Shown: positions 1 through 7,447, counted from the first letter of the stretch. The stretch: 15,078 nucleotides of DNA from Oscillospiraceae bacterium (GCA_015066165.1 SVOX01000022.1:1-15078); one strand, 5' to 3'. Numbers and translations: made by a program. The notes: generated from the letters alone by a model not told the origin.

Positions 1-1
1 A

Positions 2-547
2 GGTATTAATTATGTTGCTGAAAACAGAGTGCAGGAACTTGTGGCAAAACACGAAAGTTTAGCGCCTGTTCACGAGCATTTTATAGGTCATTTGCAAACC
101 AATAAGGTTAAAGACGTTATTGATAAGGTTGAACTTATACAGTCGGTTGATTCTTATAAACTTGCAAATGAAATATCTAAACAAGCCGTAAAGTGCGGCA
201 AAGTTATGGATATATTACTTGAAATAAACATTGGCGAAGAAGAAAGTAAGTGGGGTTTTTCTTATTTAGAAGCCGAACAAGCAGTAAGAAATATTGCAAA
301 ATTAGAAGGTGTGAGAATTTGCGGTCTGATGACTATACCGCCAATTTGCGACACCCAAGACGAAATTAGACAATATTTTCGTAAAATGTATAAACTGTTT
401 GTTGACATTAAGCATAAAAACATAGATAATAGTTATATGAACATACTCTCAATGGGAATGTCGGGAGATTTTCCAATTGCTATTGAAGAAGGTGCTAATC
501 TTGTCAGGGTTGGTACTGCATTGTTCGGAAAACGCAATTATCTTTAA
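2..547 (+). CDS. YggS/PLPBP-family pyridoxal phosphate homeostasis protein (5' end missing)
   Basis: The reading frame is open from the left edge, so this is the C-terminal 181 residues of a protein that usually has about 225-235. The first residues contain ENRVQEL followed by HFIGHLQTNKVK, both hallmarks of the YggS/YlmE/PROSC family, and the end carries LSMGMSGDF and GANLVRVGTALFG, the phosphate-binding part of the fold-III barrel. The PLP-binding lysine lies upstream of the window. A GTG at 29 falls inside the conserved ENRVQEL segment, so it is not the start. Known members bind PLP, have no established catalytic activity, and buffer PLP and amino-acid/keto-acid balance in the cytoplasm. 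In Bacillus the homologue ylmE also lies directly upstream of sepF, as it does here (26 bp gap). Family assignment is secure; the molecular role is only generally known. Confidence 0.95.
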   Translation, partial: GINYVAENRVQELVAKHESLAPVHEHFIGHLQTNKVKDVIDKVELIQSVDSYKLANEISKQAVKCGKVMDILLEINIGEEESKWGFSYLEAEQAVRNIAKLEGVRICGLMTIPPICDTQDEIRQYFRKMYKLFVDIKHKNIDNSYMNILSMGMSGDFPIAIEEGANLVRVGTALFGKRNYL

Positions 548-573
548 AATAAAAAATAAGTGAGGATTTTAAA

Positions 574-1026
574 ATGGGAATTTTTGAAAAGATTAAAAAC
601 ATTATGGATATACCTGAAGAGGACGAATTCGAAGAAGAATTCGAAGAGGTTGAAGAACCTGCTCCAAAACAACGTAAACCGGTTGCTGAACCAAAGCGTG
701 AATCGGCTCCACGTGTTTTAGGCGGTAAATCCAAAACTGTTAATTTTAATCAAATGCAGGTTATTCTTGTTAAACCTGAACGTTTTGATGACGTTAGCGC
801 TATTGCCGACCATCTTAACGATAAAAAAACAGTTGTATTAAATCTTGAATCTTGCGAACGTGACGTTTCAAGAAGAATTATAGACTTTTTAAGCGGTGTT
901 GCTTACGCTAATCACGGTAACATTCGTAAAGTGGCGGTTTCTACCTTTATTATTGTTCCTTGCGACGTAGGCGTTTCGGGCGAACTTATGCTTGAAGAGT
1001 TTGACGACGGCCGTATGTACTTTTAA
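574..1026 (+). CDS. sepF: SepF, cell division protein anchoring FtsZ
   Basis: The protein has 150 residues, close to the Bacillus SepF length (about 150). Residues 1-13 (MGIFEKIKNIMDI) form the amphipathic membrane-targeting helix, residues 15-50 a Glu/Pro/Lys-rich flexible linker, and residues 55-145 the SepF core with FLSGVAYANHGNIRKVA and FIIVP. SepF polymerises into arcs, binds the FtsZ C-terminal tail and tethers the Z ring to the membrane. The start has a GTGAGG ribosome site about 8 bp upstream. The linker is partly built from a two-copy 12-bp tandem repeat (625-648). The stop overlaps the ylmH start by one base (TAATG), so the two are probably translationally coupled. In Bacillus ylmG lies between sepF and ylmH; it is absent here. 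Confidence 0.96.
   Translation: MGIFEKIKNIMDIPEEDEFEEEFEEVEEPAPKQRKPVAEPKRESAPRVLGGKSKTVNFNQMQVILVKPERFDDVSAIADHLNDKKTVVLNLESCERDVSRRIIDFLSGVAYANHGNIRKVAVSTFIIVPCDVGVSGELMLEEFDDGRMYF
625..648 (+). repeat. 12-bp tandem repeat inside sepF linker
   Basis: Two head-to-tail copies, GAATTCGAAGAA (625-636) and GAATTCGAAGAG (637-648), differ only at the last base and encode EFEE-EFEE. The reading frame is kept. The repeat lies in the variable acidic linker between the membrane helix and the SepF core, where length change is expected to be tolerated. Confidence 0.85.
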
Positions 1027-1757
1027 TGGAAAGTGAACTTTTATTAGCCAGAGTTAGTGATACTTTAAATTCCTGCCGTTTAAATAACAAACCAAAGTTT
1101 TTTGGCTTTTTATCTTTAGAAGAATCTGTTTTGGTTGATAACTTTTTAAAAAATCGCTGTGATAATTATTGTTTTTTTGGCGGTACGCAAGATGCTCAAA
1201 GGGTGTATTTGTGTTGTTATCCCGAATGGACGGACAAGCCGGTTTTTCCAATAGATGCTTTAACTTTTAACTTTCGTAAAATTGACGAACTTTCGCACCG
1301 TGATTTTTTGGGTGCATTGATGTCTTTAGGTTTAAAGCGAGAAACTGTTGGCGATATTTTAATAGAAAAGGGAAGAGCAGTAGTTTTCTTTTCGGCTGAT
1401 GTTACGGAATATGTATTAAAAAACATTTCAAAAGTTGGCAGAATAGGCGTTACTGTAACTAAAGGTTTCGATTTACCCTTACCCCAAACTGATAAAATGT
1501 TAGAAAAATGCGTTACGGTGGCTTCATTGCGACTTGACTGTGTTGTTTCGGCAGTTGCCAACATTTCAAGAAATTCAGCAAATGAATTTATTGAAAACGG
1601 TTTGGTTTCGGTTAATTCTGTTGTGTGTCAAAAACCAACAAAATTAATTAGTGAAAACGATGTATTGTCTGTTAGGCATAAAGGTAAATTTAAAATTTTG
1701 TCGTGTAACGGTCATACAAAAAAGGATAGAATTGTATTACAGTTTAACTGTTTTTAA
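1026..1757 (+). CDS. ylmH: YlmH-family S4-domain RNA-binding protein
   Basis: The protein has 243 residues. The N-terminal two thirds match the YlmH layout (FFGFLSLEE near the start, then a region with LGALMSLGLKRETVGDI-type sequence and FDLPLPQ), and about residues 167-232 form an S4 RNA-binding domain (LRLDCVVSAVANISRNSA, then ENGLVSVNS, ending VLSVRHKGKFKI). The position between sepF and divIVA is the classical one. In Bacillus, YlmH binds the ribosome and has been reported to act in ribosome-associated quality control, in parallel with the S4 protein RqcP; that role is transferred here by family. The ATG overlaps the sepF stop (TAATG), with no strong separate ribosome site, which suggests coupled translation. 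Family assignment is strong; the gene name follows Bacillus usage. Confidence 0.9.
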   Translation: MESELLLARVSDTLNSCRLNNKPKFFGFLSLEESVLVDNFLKNRCDNYCFFGGTQDAQRVYLCCYPEWTDKPVFPIDALTFNFRKIDELSHRDFLGALMSLGLKRETVGDILIEKGRAVVFFSADVTEYVLKNISKVGRIGVTVTKGFDLPLPQTDKMLEKCVTVASLRLDCVVSAVANISRNSANEFIENGLVSVNSVVCQKPTKLISENDVLSVRHKGKFKILSCNGHTKKDRIVLQFNCF

Positions 1758-1776
1758 AAAATAAAGGAGGCATTAT

Positions 1777-2517
1777 ATGTTATCAGCACAAGATGTTAAA
1801 AATGTATCTTTTTCCAACGCTTTAAGAGGTTATAAAATAGAAGACGTTGAGGTTTTTCTTGACAAAGTAGAAGCAGATTACGTTCATTATGAACGCTTGG
1901 TTTCTGATTATCAAGCAAAGGTTCAAGAACTTGAAGCTCAAATTGAAAATTATAAAAATTCACAAAGCAGTATTCAAAACGTATTACTTAATGCTCAAAA
2001 ACTTGCTGACCAAATTGTAAACGAGGCAAAAGAAAAAAGCGAAGAGATAATCACTAATGCCGAAAAGAATATTACAATTATTACCAATAAAGAAAAAGAG
2101 TTAAGCGATGCTTTTGAACTAAAGGCAAACGAACGCAAAGCCGCTTTGAAAATTGAACTTGAAGAAATGGTTGAAAAAGAAAATTTGAAGGCAAAAAGCG
2201 TTGTTGCCGCTGCCGAAGATTCGGTTAAAAGACAGCAAGTTTTATTTGATAAATTAAAACTTGAAATTGCGGCTTTTAAATCTTCGATAACTGCAAAATA
2301 TAAAGAACATTTAAGTATTTTACAAGAAATTCCTGAAACTGTTGATTTATCTCCGCAAGAGATGGCGCAAATTATTACTGCAAAAATTAATGAATTACCT
2401 AATCCGGAAGATTTTATTGCAGTAAATGAACAACCTGTTGAAGAACAAGTTCAACCCAATGAACCTGTTACCGATATTTCTTCGGGTTTTTCTGTTGAAG
2501 ATTTAGTTGAAGAATAA
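1777..2517 (+). CDS. divIVA: DivIVA-family cell pole/septum coiled-coil protein
   Basis: The protein has 246 residues. Residues 1-30 form the DivIVA N-terminal domain (MLSAQDVKNVSFSNALRGYK, then VEVFLDKVE); residues 35-75 and about 85-185 are heptad-rich coiled coil; the tail from about 200 is acidic and proline-containing, likely unstructured. DivIVA proteins sense strongly curved membrane at division sites and poles and recruit division or envelope factors. In Bacillus DivIVA the membrane-contact pair is F17-R18; here it reads L16-R17, keeping the arginine and a hydrophobic residue. An AAAGGAGG ribosome site about 8 bp before the ATG suggests strong translation. The gene is 19 bp after ylmH, in the standard order. 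Confidence 0.95.
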   Translation: MLSAQDVKNVSFSNALRGYKIEDVEVFLDKVEADYVHYERLVSDYQAKVQELEAQIENYKNSQSSIQNVLLNAQKLADQIVNEAKEKSEEIITNAEKNITIITNKEKELSDAFELKANERKAALKIELEEMVEKENLKAKSVVAAAEDSVKRQQVLFDKLKLEIAAFKSSITAKYKEHLSILQEIPETVDLSPQEMAQIITAKINELPNPEDFIAVNEQPVEEQVQPNEPVTDISSGFSVEDLVEE

Positions 2518-2521
2518 TTTT

Positions 2522-2536
2522 GGAGTGAATTGTTTG
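2522..2536 (+). promoter_or_regulatory. Ribosome binding site choosing the TTG start of lspA
   Basis: GGAGTG at 2522-2527 lies 6 bp before an in-frame TTG at 2534. A more upstream TTG (2507) lies inside divIVA with no ribosome site, and an in-frame GTG (2525) overlaps the Shine-Dalgarno itself. The TTG at 2534 therefore fits best and leaves the first membrane helix intact at the N-terminus. Confidence 0.65.
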
Positions 2537-3046
2537 ATTAGTTATATTTTGGCTATTATTTGTGGTGTTGTTTTTCTTGCAGCTGACCAAATTTCAAAGT
2601 TTTATATTATTTCAAACTTTGAATTAGGTGAAAGCACCCAGTTTTTAAAAGGTTTTATTGATATTATTTATATCAACAATAAAGGCGGTGCTTGGGGCAT
2701 TCTTGAAGGTCAAACATGGACTTTGTTGTCTATTACTGCAATACTTTTAATTGTTTGCTTTACTTTGATTTTAAAACTCGGCAAAAAGAATAAAATTATG
2801 TTTTGGGCTATAACACTTATTTTGTTTGGCGGGGTAGGCAATATGATTGACCGTATTTTCCGTGACGGTAACGTTGTAGATTTCTTGCATTTTGAGTTTT
2901 TCCCAACCTTCCCAATTTTTAATATAGCCGACTGTGCGGTTGTAATTGGTGCCTGTCTTTTAGTTTTTTATTTCATTTACGACAGTTACCGTGATTCAAA
3001 ACTCAAAAAGAAAAAGTTAGAACAACCAGAAGATAACAATGAATAA
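2534..3046 (+). CDS. lspA: Lipoprotein signal peptidase II (LspA)
   Basis: The protein has 170 residues from the TTG at 2534. It shows the family motifs in order: helix 1 ending in ADQISKFYI, then NNKGGAWGILEG, GGVGNMIDR, VVDFLHF and FNIADCAVVIG, with four membrane helices. The catalytic aspartates are D116 (VVDF) and D133 (NIAD), 17 residues apart; conserved N and D also occur in GNMIDR (D106). LspA cleaves the signal peptide of prolipoproteins before the diacylglyceryl-modified cysteine, in the membrane. A candidate substrate is encoded in this window (10037-10438, minus strand). The C-terminus is a charged KKKKLEQPED tail. The gene overlaps rluD by 8 bp, the usual lspA-rluD pairing in Firmicutes. 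Confidence 0.97.
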   Translation: MISYILAIICGVVFLAADQISKFYIISNFELGESTQFLKGFIDIIYINNKGGAWGILEGQTWTLLSITAILLIVCFTLILKLGKKNKIMFWAITLILFGGVGNMIDRIFRDGNVVDFLHFEFFPTFPIFNIADCAVVIGACLLVFYFIYDSYRDSKLKKKKLEQPEDNNE

Positions 3047-3956
3047 ATTTAGTGAAACATATCTCGAAAATGAGCGTTCAAGAATCGATGTTTTTGTATC
3101 ACAAATTTGCGACGTAACACGTTCACGCGCAACAAAACTTATAACTGAAGGGTTTGTTTTAATTAACCAAAAAAACGCCGTTAAAAGCGATAAATTGCAA
3201 TATGGCGATGTGGTAGATATAACAATACCTGACCCTGTAGAACTTGACGTAATACCCCAAAACCTTGATTTAAAAATCATTTATGAAGATGATGATTTAC
3301 TGGTTGTAAACAAACCAAAAGGTATGGTAGTTCATCCCGCAGCGGGTAACTTTGAAGGTACGCTGGTTAACGGTCTTTTATACCATTGTAAAGATAATCT
3401 TTCGGGTATTAACGGTGTAATGCGACCTGGAATTGTTCACCGCATTGATAAAAATACAAGCGGTTTGTTGATGGTTGCTAAAAATGATAATTCCCATAAT
3501 TTTTTAGCAAAACAAATTAGTGAGCACACTTTTACACGTGAGTATGAAGCGGTTGTTTACGGTAACGTTAAGCAAGATAACGGCACTGTTAACGCACCAA
3601 TAGGAAGACATCCTATAAAACGTAAACAAATGGCTGTTACAAATACCGCATCAAGAAATGCTGTGACACATTTTGAAGTTATTGAACGTTTTGGTAATTT
3701 TACTCATTTGAAATTACGGCTCGAAACAGGAAGAACCCATCAAATTAGGGTACATATGGCTTATATTGGCCATCCCGTAGCGGGTGATGACGTTTACGGA
3801 CCCAAAAAAGTTATTACCGAACTATCGGGGCAGTGTTTACATGCAAAAAAAATTGGGTTTATTCACCCAACAAAACACGAATATTTAGAGTTTGATTCCA
3901 ATTTGCCCGAGTATTTTGAAAAATTTTTAAGGAAGTTAAAGAATGGGAATTTTTGA
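3039..3956 (+). CDS. RluD/RluA-family 23S rRNA pseudouridine synthase
   Basis: The protein has 305 residues. Residues about 14-70 form an S4 RNA-binding domain (SRIDVFVSQICDVTRSRATK, then GFVLINQKNAVKSDKL), and residues 80-300 the pseudouridine synthase domain with VVNKPKGMVVHPAAGN, GIVHRIDKNTSGLLMVAK and GRTHQIRVHMAYIGHPVAGD. The catalytic aspartate is D137 in HRID. Family members isomerise uridines in rRNA; RluD targets are in helix 69 of 23S rRNA, but the exact sites here cannot be read from sequence (Bacillus YlyB type). The ATG lies inside the end of lspA (8-bp overlap) with only a weak AGAAG upstream, so translation is probably coupled to lspA. Its 3' end overlaps the next gene by 14 bp. 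Confidence 0.95.
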   Translation: MNKFSETYLENERSRIDVFVSQICDVTRSRATKLITEGFVLINQKNAVKSDKLQYGDVVDITIPDPVELDVIPQNLDLKIIYEDDDLLVVNKPKGMVVHPAAGNFEGTLVNGLLYHCKDNLSGINGVMRPGIVHRIDKNTSGLLMVAKNDNSHNFLAKQISEHTFTREYEAVVYGNVKQDNGTVNAPIGRHPIKRKQMAVTNTASRNAVTHFEVIERFGNFTHLKLRLETGRTHQIRVHMAYIGHPVAGDDVYGPKKVITELSGQCLHAKKIGFIHPTKHEYLEFDSNLPEYFEKFLRKLKNGNF

Positions 3957-4776
3957 CGGATGCTTAATTGCCAGTGACGTTGACGATACTTTGGTCTCAA
4001 ACGGTGTTATAACAAAAAATAATATTGAAAAAATCGAGTTTTTTATGCGTGAAGGCGGTAAGTTTTCGGTTGCAACGGGTAGAAGTGCAAATGCAATAAG
4101 TACTGTTACTTCTGCATTAAAAAGATTTTCACCCTCGGTTGTGGCAAACGGTTGCATAATTTACGATTACCAAAACGATAAAGTTTTATATCAAGAAATT
4201 ATTCCTTGTAATGACCATAAACTTTTAAAAGCGGTTATAGATGCTAAATTAAACGTTGGATGTGAAATTCATTCGGGTATTAATTCTTATACATTACTTA
4301 AAAACAATGAAACCGATTTTCACCAAGAATATGAGGGATTTGAGTCGCCTTTGTGTGACTTTTCTCAAGTAGATAAACTTGTTTGGAATAAAGTTATATT
4401 TTTAACCGAGCAAATAAGCGAATATGAAAAGATTAAAGATTTGGCTATTAAACTTAATATTAGTTCCAATTTAATTGCTACGGGGCTTTATGCCAATAAC
4501 ATTAAACACGATTTTTTAGAAGTTGTACCCAAAAACGTTTCAAAAGCCACCGCTGTAAATAAACTTTGTGAAATTTTAAATATTAAAAAAGGTTGTTCTT
4601 ACGCTATAGGAGATTATTATAACGATGTTCCTATGCTTAAGAATGCCGATATTTCGGCGGCAACTGCCGGCGCACCTCAAGACGTAAAAGCGGTTGCAGA
4701 TTATATTACTGTGCCTTGTGAAGAAGGTGCAGTTGCTGATTTTATTGATTATTTAACAAAAATAAATAAAAAATAA
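3943..4776 (+). CDS. Cof-type HAD-IIB phosphatase
   Basis: The protein has 277 residues, normal for Cof/YidA-type HAD hydrolases. Motif I is SDVDDTLV with nucleophile D12 and acid/base D14; motif II is the VATGRS segment; motif IV is GDYYNDVPML (G223-L232) with metal-binding D224 and D228, followed by ISAATAGAP and VADYIT, typical of the family. The large insert between motifs II and III forms the C2B cap that sets substrate choice. Relatives dephosphorylate sugar phosphates, FMN or PLP; the substrate here is not readable. It overlaps rluD by 14 bp, preceded by an AAGGAAG site. Its place before the transketolase genes makes a sugar phosphate plausible, but that is inference. Confidence 0.93.
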   Translation: MGIFDGCLIASDVDDTLVSNGVITKNNIEKIEFFMREGGKFSVATGRSANAISTVTSALKRFSPSVVANGCIIYDYQNDKVLYQEIIPCNDHKLLKAVIDAKLNVGCEIHSGINSYTLLKNNETDFHQEYEGFESPLCDFSQVDKLVWNKVIFLTEQISEYEKIKDLAIKLNISSNLIATGLYANNIKHDFLEVVPKNVSKATAVNKLCEILNIKKGCSYAIGDYYNDVPMLKNADISAATAGAPQDVKAVADYITVPCEEGAVADFIDYLTKINKK

Positions 4777-4794
4777 TTTGGAAGGATGGAGAAA

Positions 4795-5631
4795 ATGGAA
4801 GCTTCAAAAATTCTTGAACTTCAAAAAACGGCTTGTAAAGTACGTATGGGCATTATCGAAGGTGTTCATGCGGCTAAAGCAGGTCATCCGGGGGGCTCAC
4901 TTTCAAGTGCAGATATTTTAACGTATTTGTATTTTGAAAAAATGAATATTGATCCCCAAAACCCAAAAAAGAGCGATAGAGACCGTTTTGTTTTATCAAA
5001 AGGTCATGCGGCGCCTCTTTTATACTCGGTTTTAGCAAACAGAGGTTTTTTTGAGGTTGAAAAACTTACAACTCTTCGTCAAATAGGCAGTATTTTGCAA
5101 GGTCATCCTGATATGAAGTATATCCCAGGCGTTGATATGTCTTCGGGTTCATTGGGTCAAGGTATTTCTTGTGCGGTTGGTATGGCACTTTCTGCTAAAC
5201 ATTTTGGCGAAAAATACCGTGTATATTCAATTTTAGGTGACGGCGAAATTGAAGAAGGTCAGGTTTGGGAAGCGGCTATGTTTGCCGCAAATAAAGGGCT
5301 TTCAAACCTTACAATATTTGTTGATTATAATAATCTTCAAATTGACGGTTCTATTGAAGAAGTTAACTCTCCATATCCAATTGATAAAAAGTTTGAAGCA
5401 TTTAATTGGCACGTTATTACAATTGACGGTCACGATTTCAACCAAATCGAAAAAGCCGTTTTAGATGCTGAAAAACAAGATAAACCTGTTTGTATTATTG
5501 CTAAAACAACAAAAGGTAAAGGCGTATCTTTTATGGAAAATTCATGTGCTTGGCACGGAAAAGCGCCTAATGATGAACAATATGAAATTGCTATGAGCGA
5601 TCTTAAAAACGCTCTTGCTGAATTAGAGTAA
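4795..5631 (+). CDS. Transketolase N-terminal (TPP-binding) subunit
   Basis: The protein has 278 residues from the ATG at 4795. An ATG at 4786 is in frame but lies directly against GGAAGG (4780-4785), too close to use, whereas 4795 has normal spacing. Motifs: AGHPGGSLSSAD with H31, SKGHAAP, GHPD, SSGSLGQG and the thiamine diphosphate/Mg site GDGEIEEG (from residue 148) ending in VDYNN; the end carries KTTKGKGVSFMEN and WHGKAPN. This is the first half of transketolase, encoded separately as is common in Clostridia and Archaea. With the next gene it should form the cytoplasmic enzyme that moves two-carbon ketol units between pentose, triose, tetrose and hexose phosphates. Without oxidative pathway genes in view, pentose supply from glycolytic intermediates is the likely use. 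Confidence 0.96.
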   Translation: MEASKILELQKTACKVRMGIIEGVHAAKAGHPGGSLSSADILTYLYFEKMNIDPQNPKKSDRDRFVLSKGHAAPLLYSVLANRGFFEVEKLTTLRQIGSILQGHPDMKYIPGVDMSSGSLGQGISCAVGMALSAKHFGEKYRVYSILGDGEIEEGQVWEAAMFAANKGLSNLTIFVDYNNLQIDGSIEEVNSPYPIDKKFEAFNWHVITIDGHDFNQIEKAVLDAEKQDKPVCIIAKTTKGKGVSFMENSCAWHGKAPNDEQYEIAMSDLKNALAELE

Positions 5632-5644
5632 AGGGGTGCTTAAA

Positions 5645-6589
5645 ATGTCAGAATTTAAAACAGTTGCTACACGTGCGGCTTACGGTCAAGCACTCGTTGA
5701 TTTAGGTCATAAACGTGACGATTTTATTGTACTTGATGCTGACCTTGCCGAAGCGACTCAAACCGGTAAGTTTAAAAAAGAATTTCCCGAAAGATTTTAC
5801 GACTGCGGTATTGCTGAACAAAATATGATGAGCATTGCGGCAGGTGTCGCTGCAACAGGTAAAAAAGTATTTTGCAGTTCTTTTGCTATGTTTGCAGCAG
5901 GTCGTGCTTTTGAACAGGTTAGAAACTCAATCGGTTATCCGCATCTTAACGTTGTTATAGGTGCTACACACGCAGGTATTTCGGTTGGTGAAGACGGCGC
6001 TACCCACCAATGTAACGAAGATATCGCCCTTATGCGTTCAATCCCGGGCATGACAATTATTAACCCTGCTGATGCTACCGAAGCCGCTTTGGCTGTTGAA
6101 GCAGCCCTTGACCACGACGGTCCTGTATATCTTCGCTTTGGCCGTCTTGCAGTACCGGTTGTATTTGGCGATGATTATAAATTCCAGATTGGAAAAGGCG
6201 TTGAATTAAAACAGGGTAATGACGTTACTATTGTTGCTACAGGTCTTATGGTAAATGAGGCACTTATTGCTCACGATTTACTTAAAGCCGAAGGTGTAAA
6301 TGCACGTGTTATCAATATTGCTACCATTAAACCGCTTGATAAGGATATAATCATTAAAGCCGCAAAAGAAACTGGCGCTATTGTAACTGCCGAAGAACAT
6401 TCGGTAATTGGCGGTTTGGGAAGTGCAGTTTCTGAACTTTTGTGTGAAGAATATCCTGTTCCTGTGCTTAAACTTGGCGTGAATGATGTTTTCGGTCATT
6501 CAGGTCCTGCTGTAAAACTTCTTGATGAATTTGGTTTAAGGGCTGAAAATATTAAAGAAAAGGCACTTAAGGCAATTGGTATGAAATAA
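5645..6589 (+). CDS. Transketolase C-terminal subunit
   Basis: The protein has 314 residues from the ATG at 5645, preceded by AAGGGGTG (5631-5638). It contains the pyrimidine-binding domain with DADLAEAT, FYDCGIAEQNMMSIAAGVA (E58 being the glutamate that activates thiamine diphosphate) and FAMFAAGRAFEQVR. The middle has HAGISVGEDGATHQ, then PADATEA and GPVYLRFGR. The final domain of about 120 residues is the transketolase C-terminal domain (VTAEEHSVIGGLGSAVSELL, GVNDVFGHSG). It pairs with the upstream subunit, only 13 bp away, to make the complete active site at the subunit interface. The split is natural, not a frameshift: the upstream gene has a clean stop and this one its own ribosome site. 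E1-type or DXS-like relatives are less likely. Confidence 0.96.
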   Translation: MSEFKTVATRAAYGQALVDLGHKRDDFIVLDADLAEATQTGKFKKEFPERFYDCGIAEQNMMSIAAGVAATGKKVFCSSFAMFAAGRAFEQVRNSIGYPHLNVVIGATHAGISVGEDGATHQCNEDIALMRSIPGMTIINPADATEAALAVEAALDHDGPVYLRFGRLAVPVVFGDDYKFQIGKGVELKQGNDVTIVATGLMVNEALIAHDLLKAEGVNARVINIATIKPLDKDIIIKAAKETGAIVTAEEHSVIGGLGSAVSELLCEEYPVPVLKLGVNDVFGHSGPAVKLLDEFGLRAENIKEKALKAIGMK

Positions 6590-6605
6590 TTTTTGAGGTG
6601 GTTTT

Positions 6606-7238
6606 GTGTTAAAACTTTCCAATAAAACAAAAATTTATTTACTTTTGCTTGAAACAGGATTTGTGATTTTTACTTTAATTCTTGGAGTGTTTTTAGTTGA
6701 TACGGGTGATACTAAAATTCTTGCAAAGAATTTATTGTATCAATTTGCGAGTTTGTTTTTAAACTCATTTATTTATATCAATATTTATACAATAAACAAA
6801 AACTTTAAAATATCTTCGATTTTAAAATTTGTTATAATAACATTAACGTTTTTTTCAAATCTTGTTTTATATCATATACCATTAAAATTATTTCTTAATC
6901 CTGAAATATTTAAAATTATTGATAGTGTTATTGATGTTTTAACAGTTCCTTTTATTTATTTTTATTATAAGGGCTTTTGCGTATTGTCAAAAGATGTTAT
7001 AAATAATATCACTTTATTCAAAAAATGGAATTTCCTTTTAATAATTAAGGTTATTTTAACTGTTTTCAGTTATATTTTTACTGCTATATTTAACACAAAT
7101 TTTATAAAAGATGCAATAATTCAAAATGGTGTTATTGCTATTATGGCTTTGTTGCTTTCGTTTGGTTCAATGATTTTTGTTTTAGTCATTGGAATTTTAG
7201 AAATTATATATATTATTAAAACAGCAAAAGCTTTATAA
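6606..7238 (+). CDS. Unrecognised multi-spanning membrane protein at operon end
   Basis: The protein has 210 residues and a GTG start 5 bp after GAGGTGG (6594-6600). I do not recognise the family. Hydrophobic stretches at about residues 10-30, 41-62, 72-92, 104-122, 142-165 and 175-203 suggest six membrane helices joined by short loops rich in Lys and Asn. No catalytic or binding motif stands out. The gene is visibly more AT-rich than its neighbours, with many ATA, TTT and AAA codons, partly explained by the hydrophobic composition. It begins 16 bp after the transketolase gene and is followed by a strong hairpin, so it is the last gene of the division/transketolase run. It could be a small membrane adaptor or transporter-like protein; the sequence does not say. 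Confidence 0.75.
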   Translation: MLKLSNKTKIYLLLLETGFVIFTLILGVFLVDTGDTKILAKNLLYQFASLFLNSFIYINIYTINKNFKISSILKFVIITLTFFSNLVLYHIPLKLFLNPEIFKIIDSVIDVLTVPFIYFYYKGFCVLSKDVINNITLFKKWNFLLIIKVILTVFSYIFTAIFNTNFIKDAIIQNGVIAIMALLLSFGSMIFVLVIGILEIIYIIKTAKAL

Positions 7239-7246
7239 AATTATTT

Positions 7247-7276
7247 TGTATCCCACACTTTTTGTTGTGGGATACA
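7247..7276 (+). terminator. Hairpin ending the yggS-transketolase operon
   Basis: TGTATCCCACA (7247-7257) and TGTGGGATACA (7266-7276) form a perfect 11-bp stem with an 8-nt loop, beginning 8 bp after the last stop codon. The following sequence is AT-rich, with interrupted T runs (TTATTATAAAA, then six T), so it is a good but not classical intrinsic terminator. Confidence 0.8.
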
Positions 7277-7313
7277 TTATTATAAAATATTTTTTAAAAT
7301 TTCAAAAAAATAC

Positions 7314-7342
7314 TTGATTTTTTAAATGTAATGTGATATTAT
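7314..7342 (+). promoter_or_regulatory. Promoter of tRNA-Arg
   Basis: TTGATT (7314-7319) and TATTAT (7337-7342) are 17 bp apart and lie 28 bp before the mature tRNA 5' end. An alternative -10, TATACT (7340-7345), would give a 20-bp spacer. This fits an independent sigma-A-type promoter just upstream of the tRNA. Confidence 0.65.
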
Positions 7343-7370
7343 ACTATGGCGGTCAAAAATAACCGCATTT

Positions 7371-7447
7371 GCGCTGATAGCTCAGCTGGATAGAGCGTCT
7401 GGCTACGGACCAGAAGGTCGGGAGTTCGAATCTTCTTCAGCGCGCCA
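7371..7447 (+). tRNA. tRNA-Arg (anticodon ACG)
   Basis: The 77-nt gene folds fully: acceptor GCGCTGA/TCAGCGC, D stem GCTC/GAGC, anticodon stem TCTGG/CCAGA with loop CTACGGA, and T stem GGGAG/CTTCT closing TTCGAAT. The anticodon ACG (7405-7407) reads CGN arginine codons after A34 is converted to inosine. CCA is encoded at 7445-7447 after discriminator G. The T stem uses two G-T (G-U) pairs, tolerable but slightly weak. It stands alone between its own promoter and a terminator that starts one base after CCA. CGT is a frequent arginine codon in the neighbouring genes, so this tRNA should be in heavy use. Confidence 0.97.

Noticed and set aside
29..31. GTG as the start of the yggS-like gene
   Set aside because: The frame is open to the left edge and the bases before it encode conserved ENR of the family motif, so the gene continues upstream of the window.
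1217..1564. Antisense open frames within ylmH and similar ones at 9058-9396, 11532-11813 and 13622-13909
   Set aside because: They lie opposite strongly supported genes, have no ribosome site and encode no recognisable domain.
4795..6589. Split transketolase as a frameshifted pseudogene
   Set aside because: The first half ends with a clean stop after a complete domain, the second has its own ribosome site and start, and separately encoded halves are normal in Clostridia.
7420..7447. tRNA 3' end as a phage or island attachment site
   Set aside because: No second copy of the tRNA 3' end and no integrase gene seen in the window.
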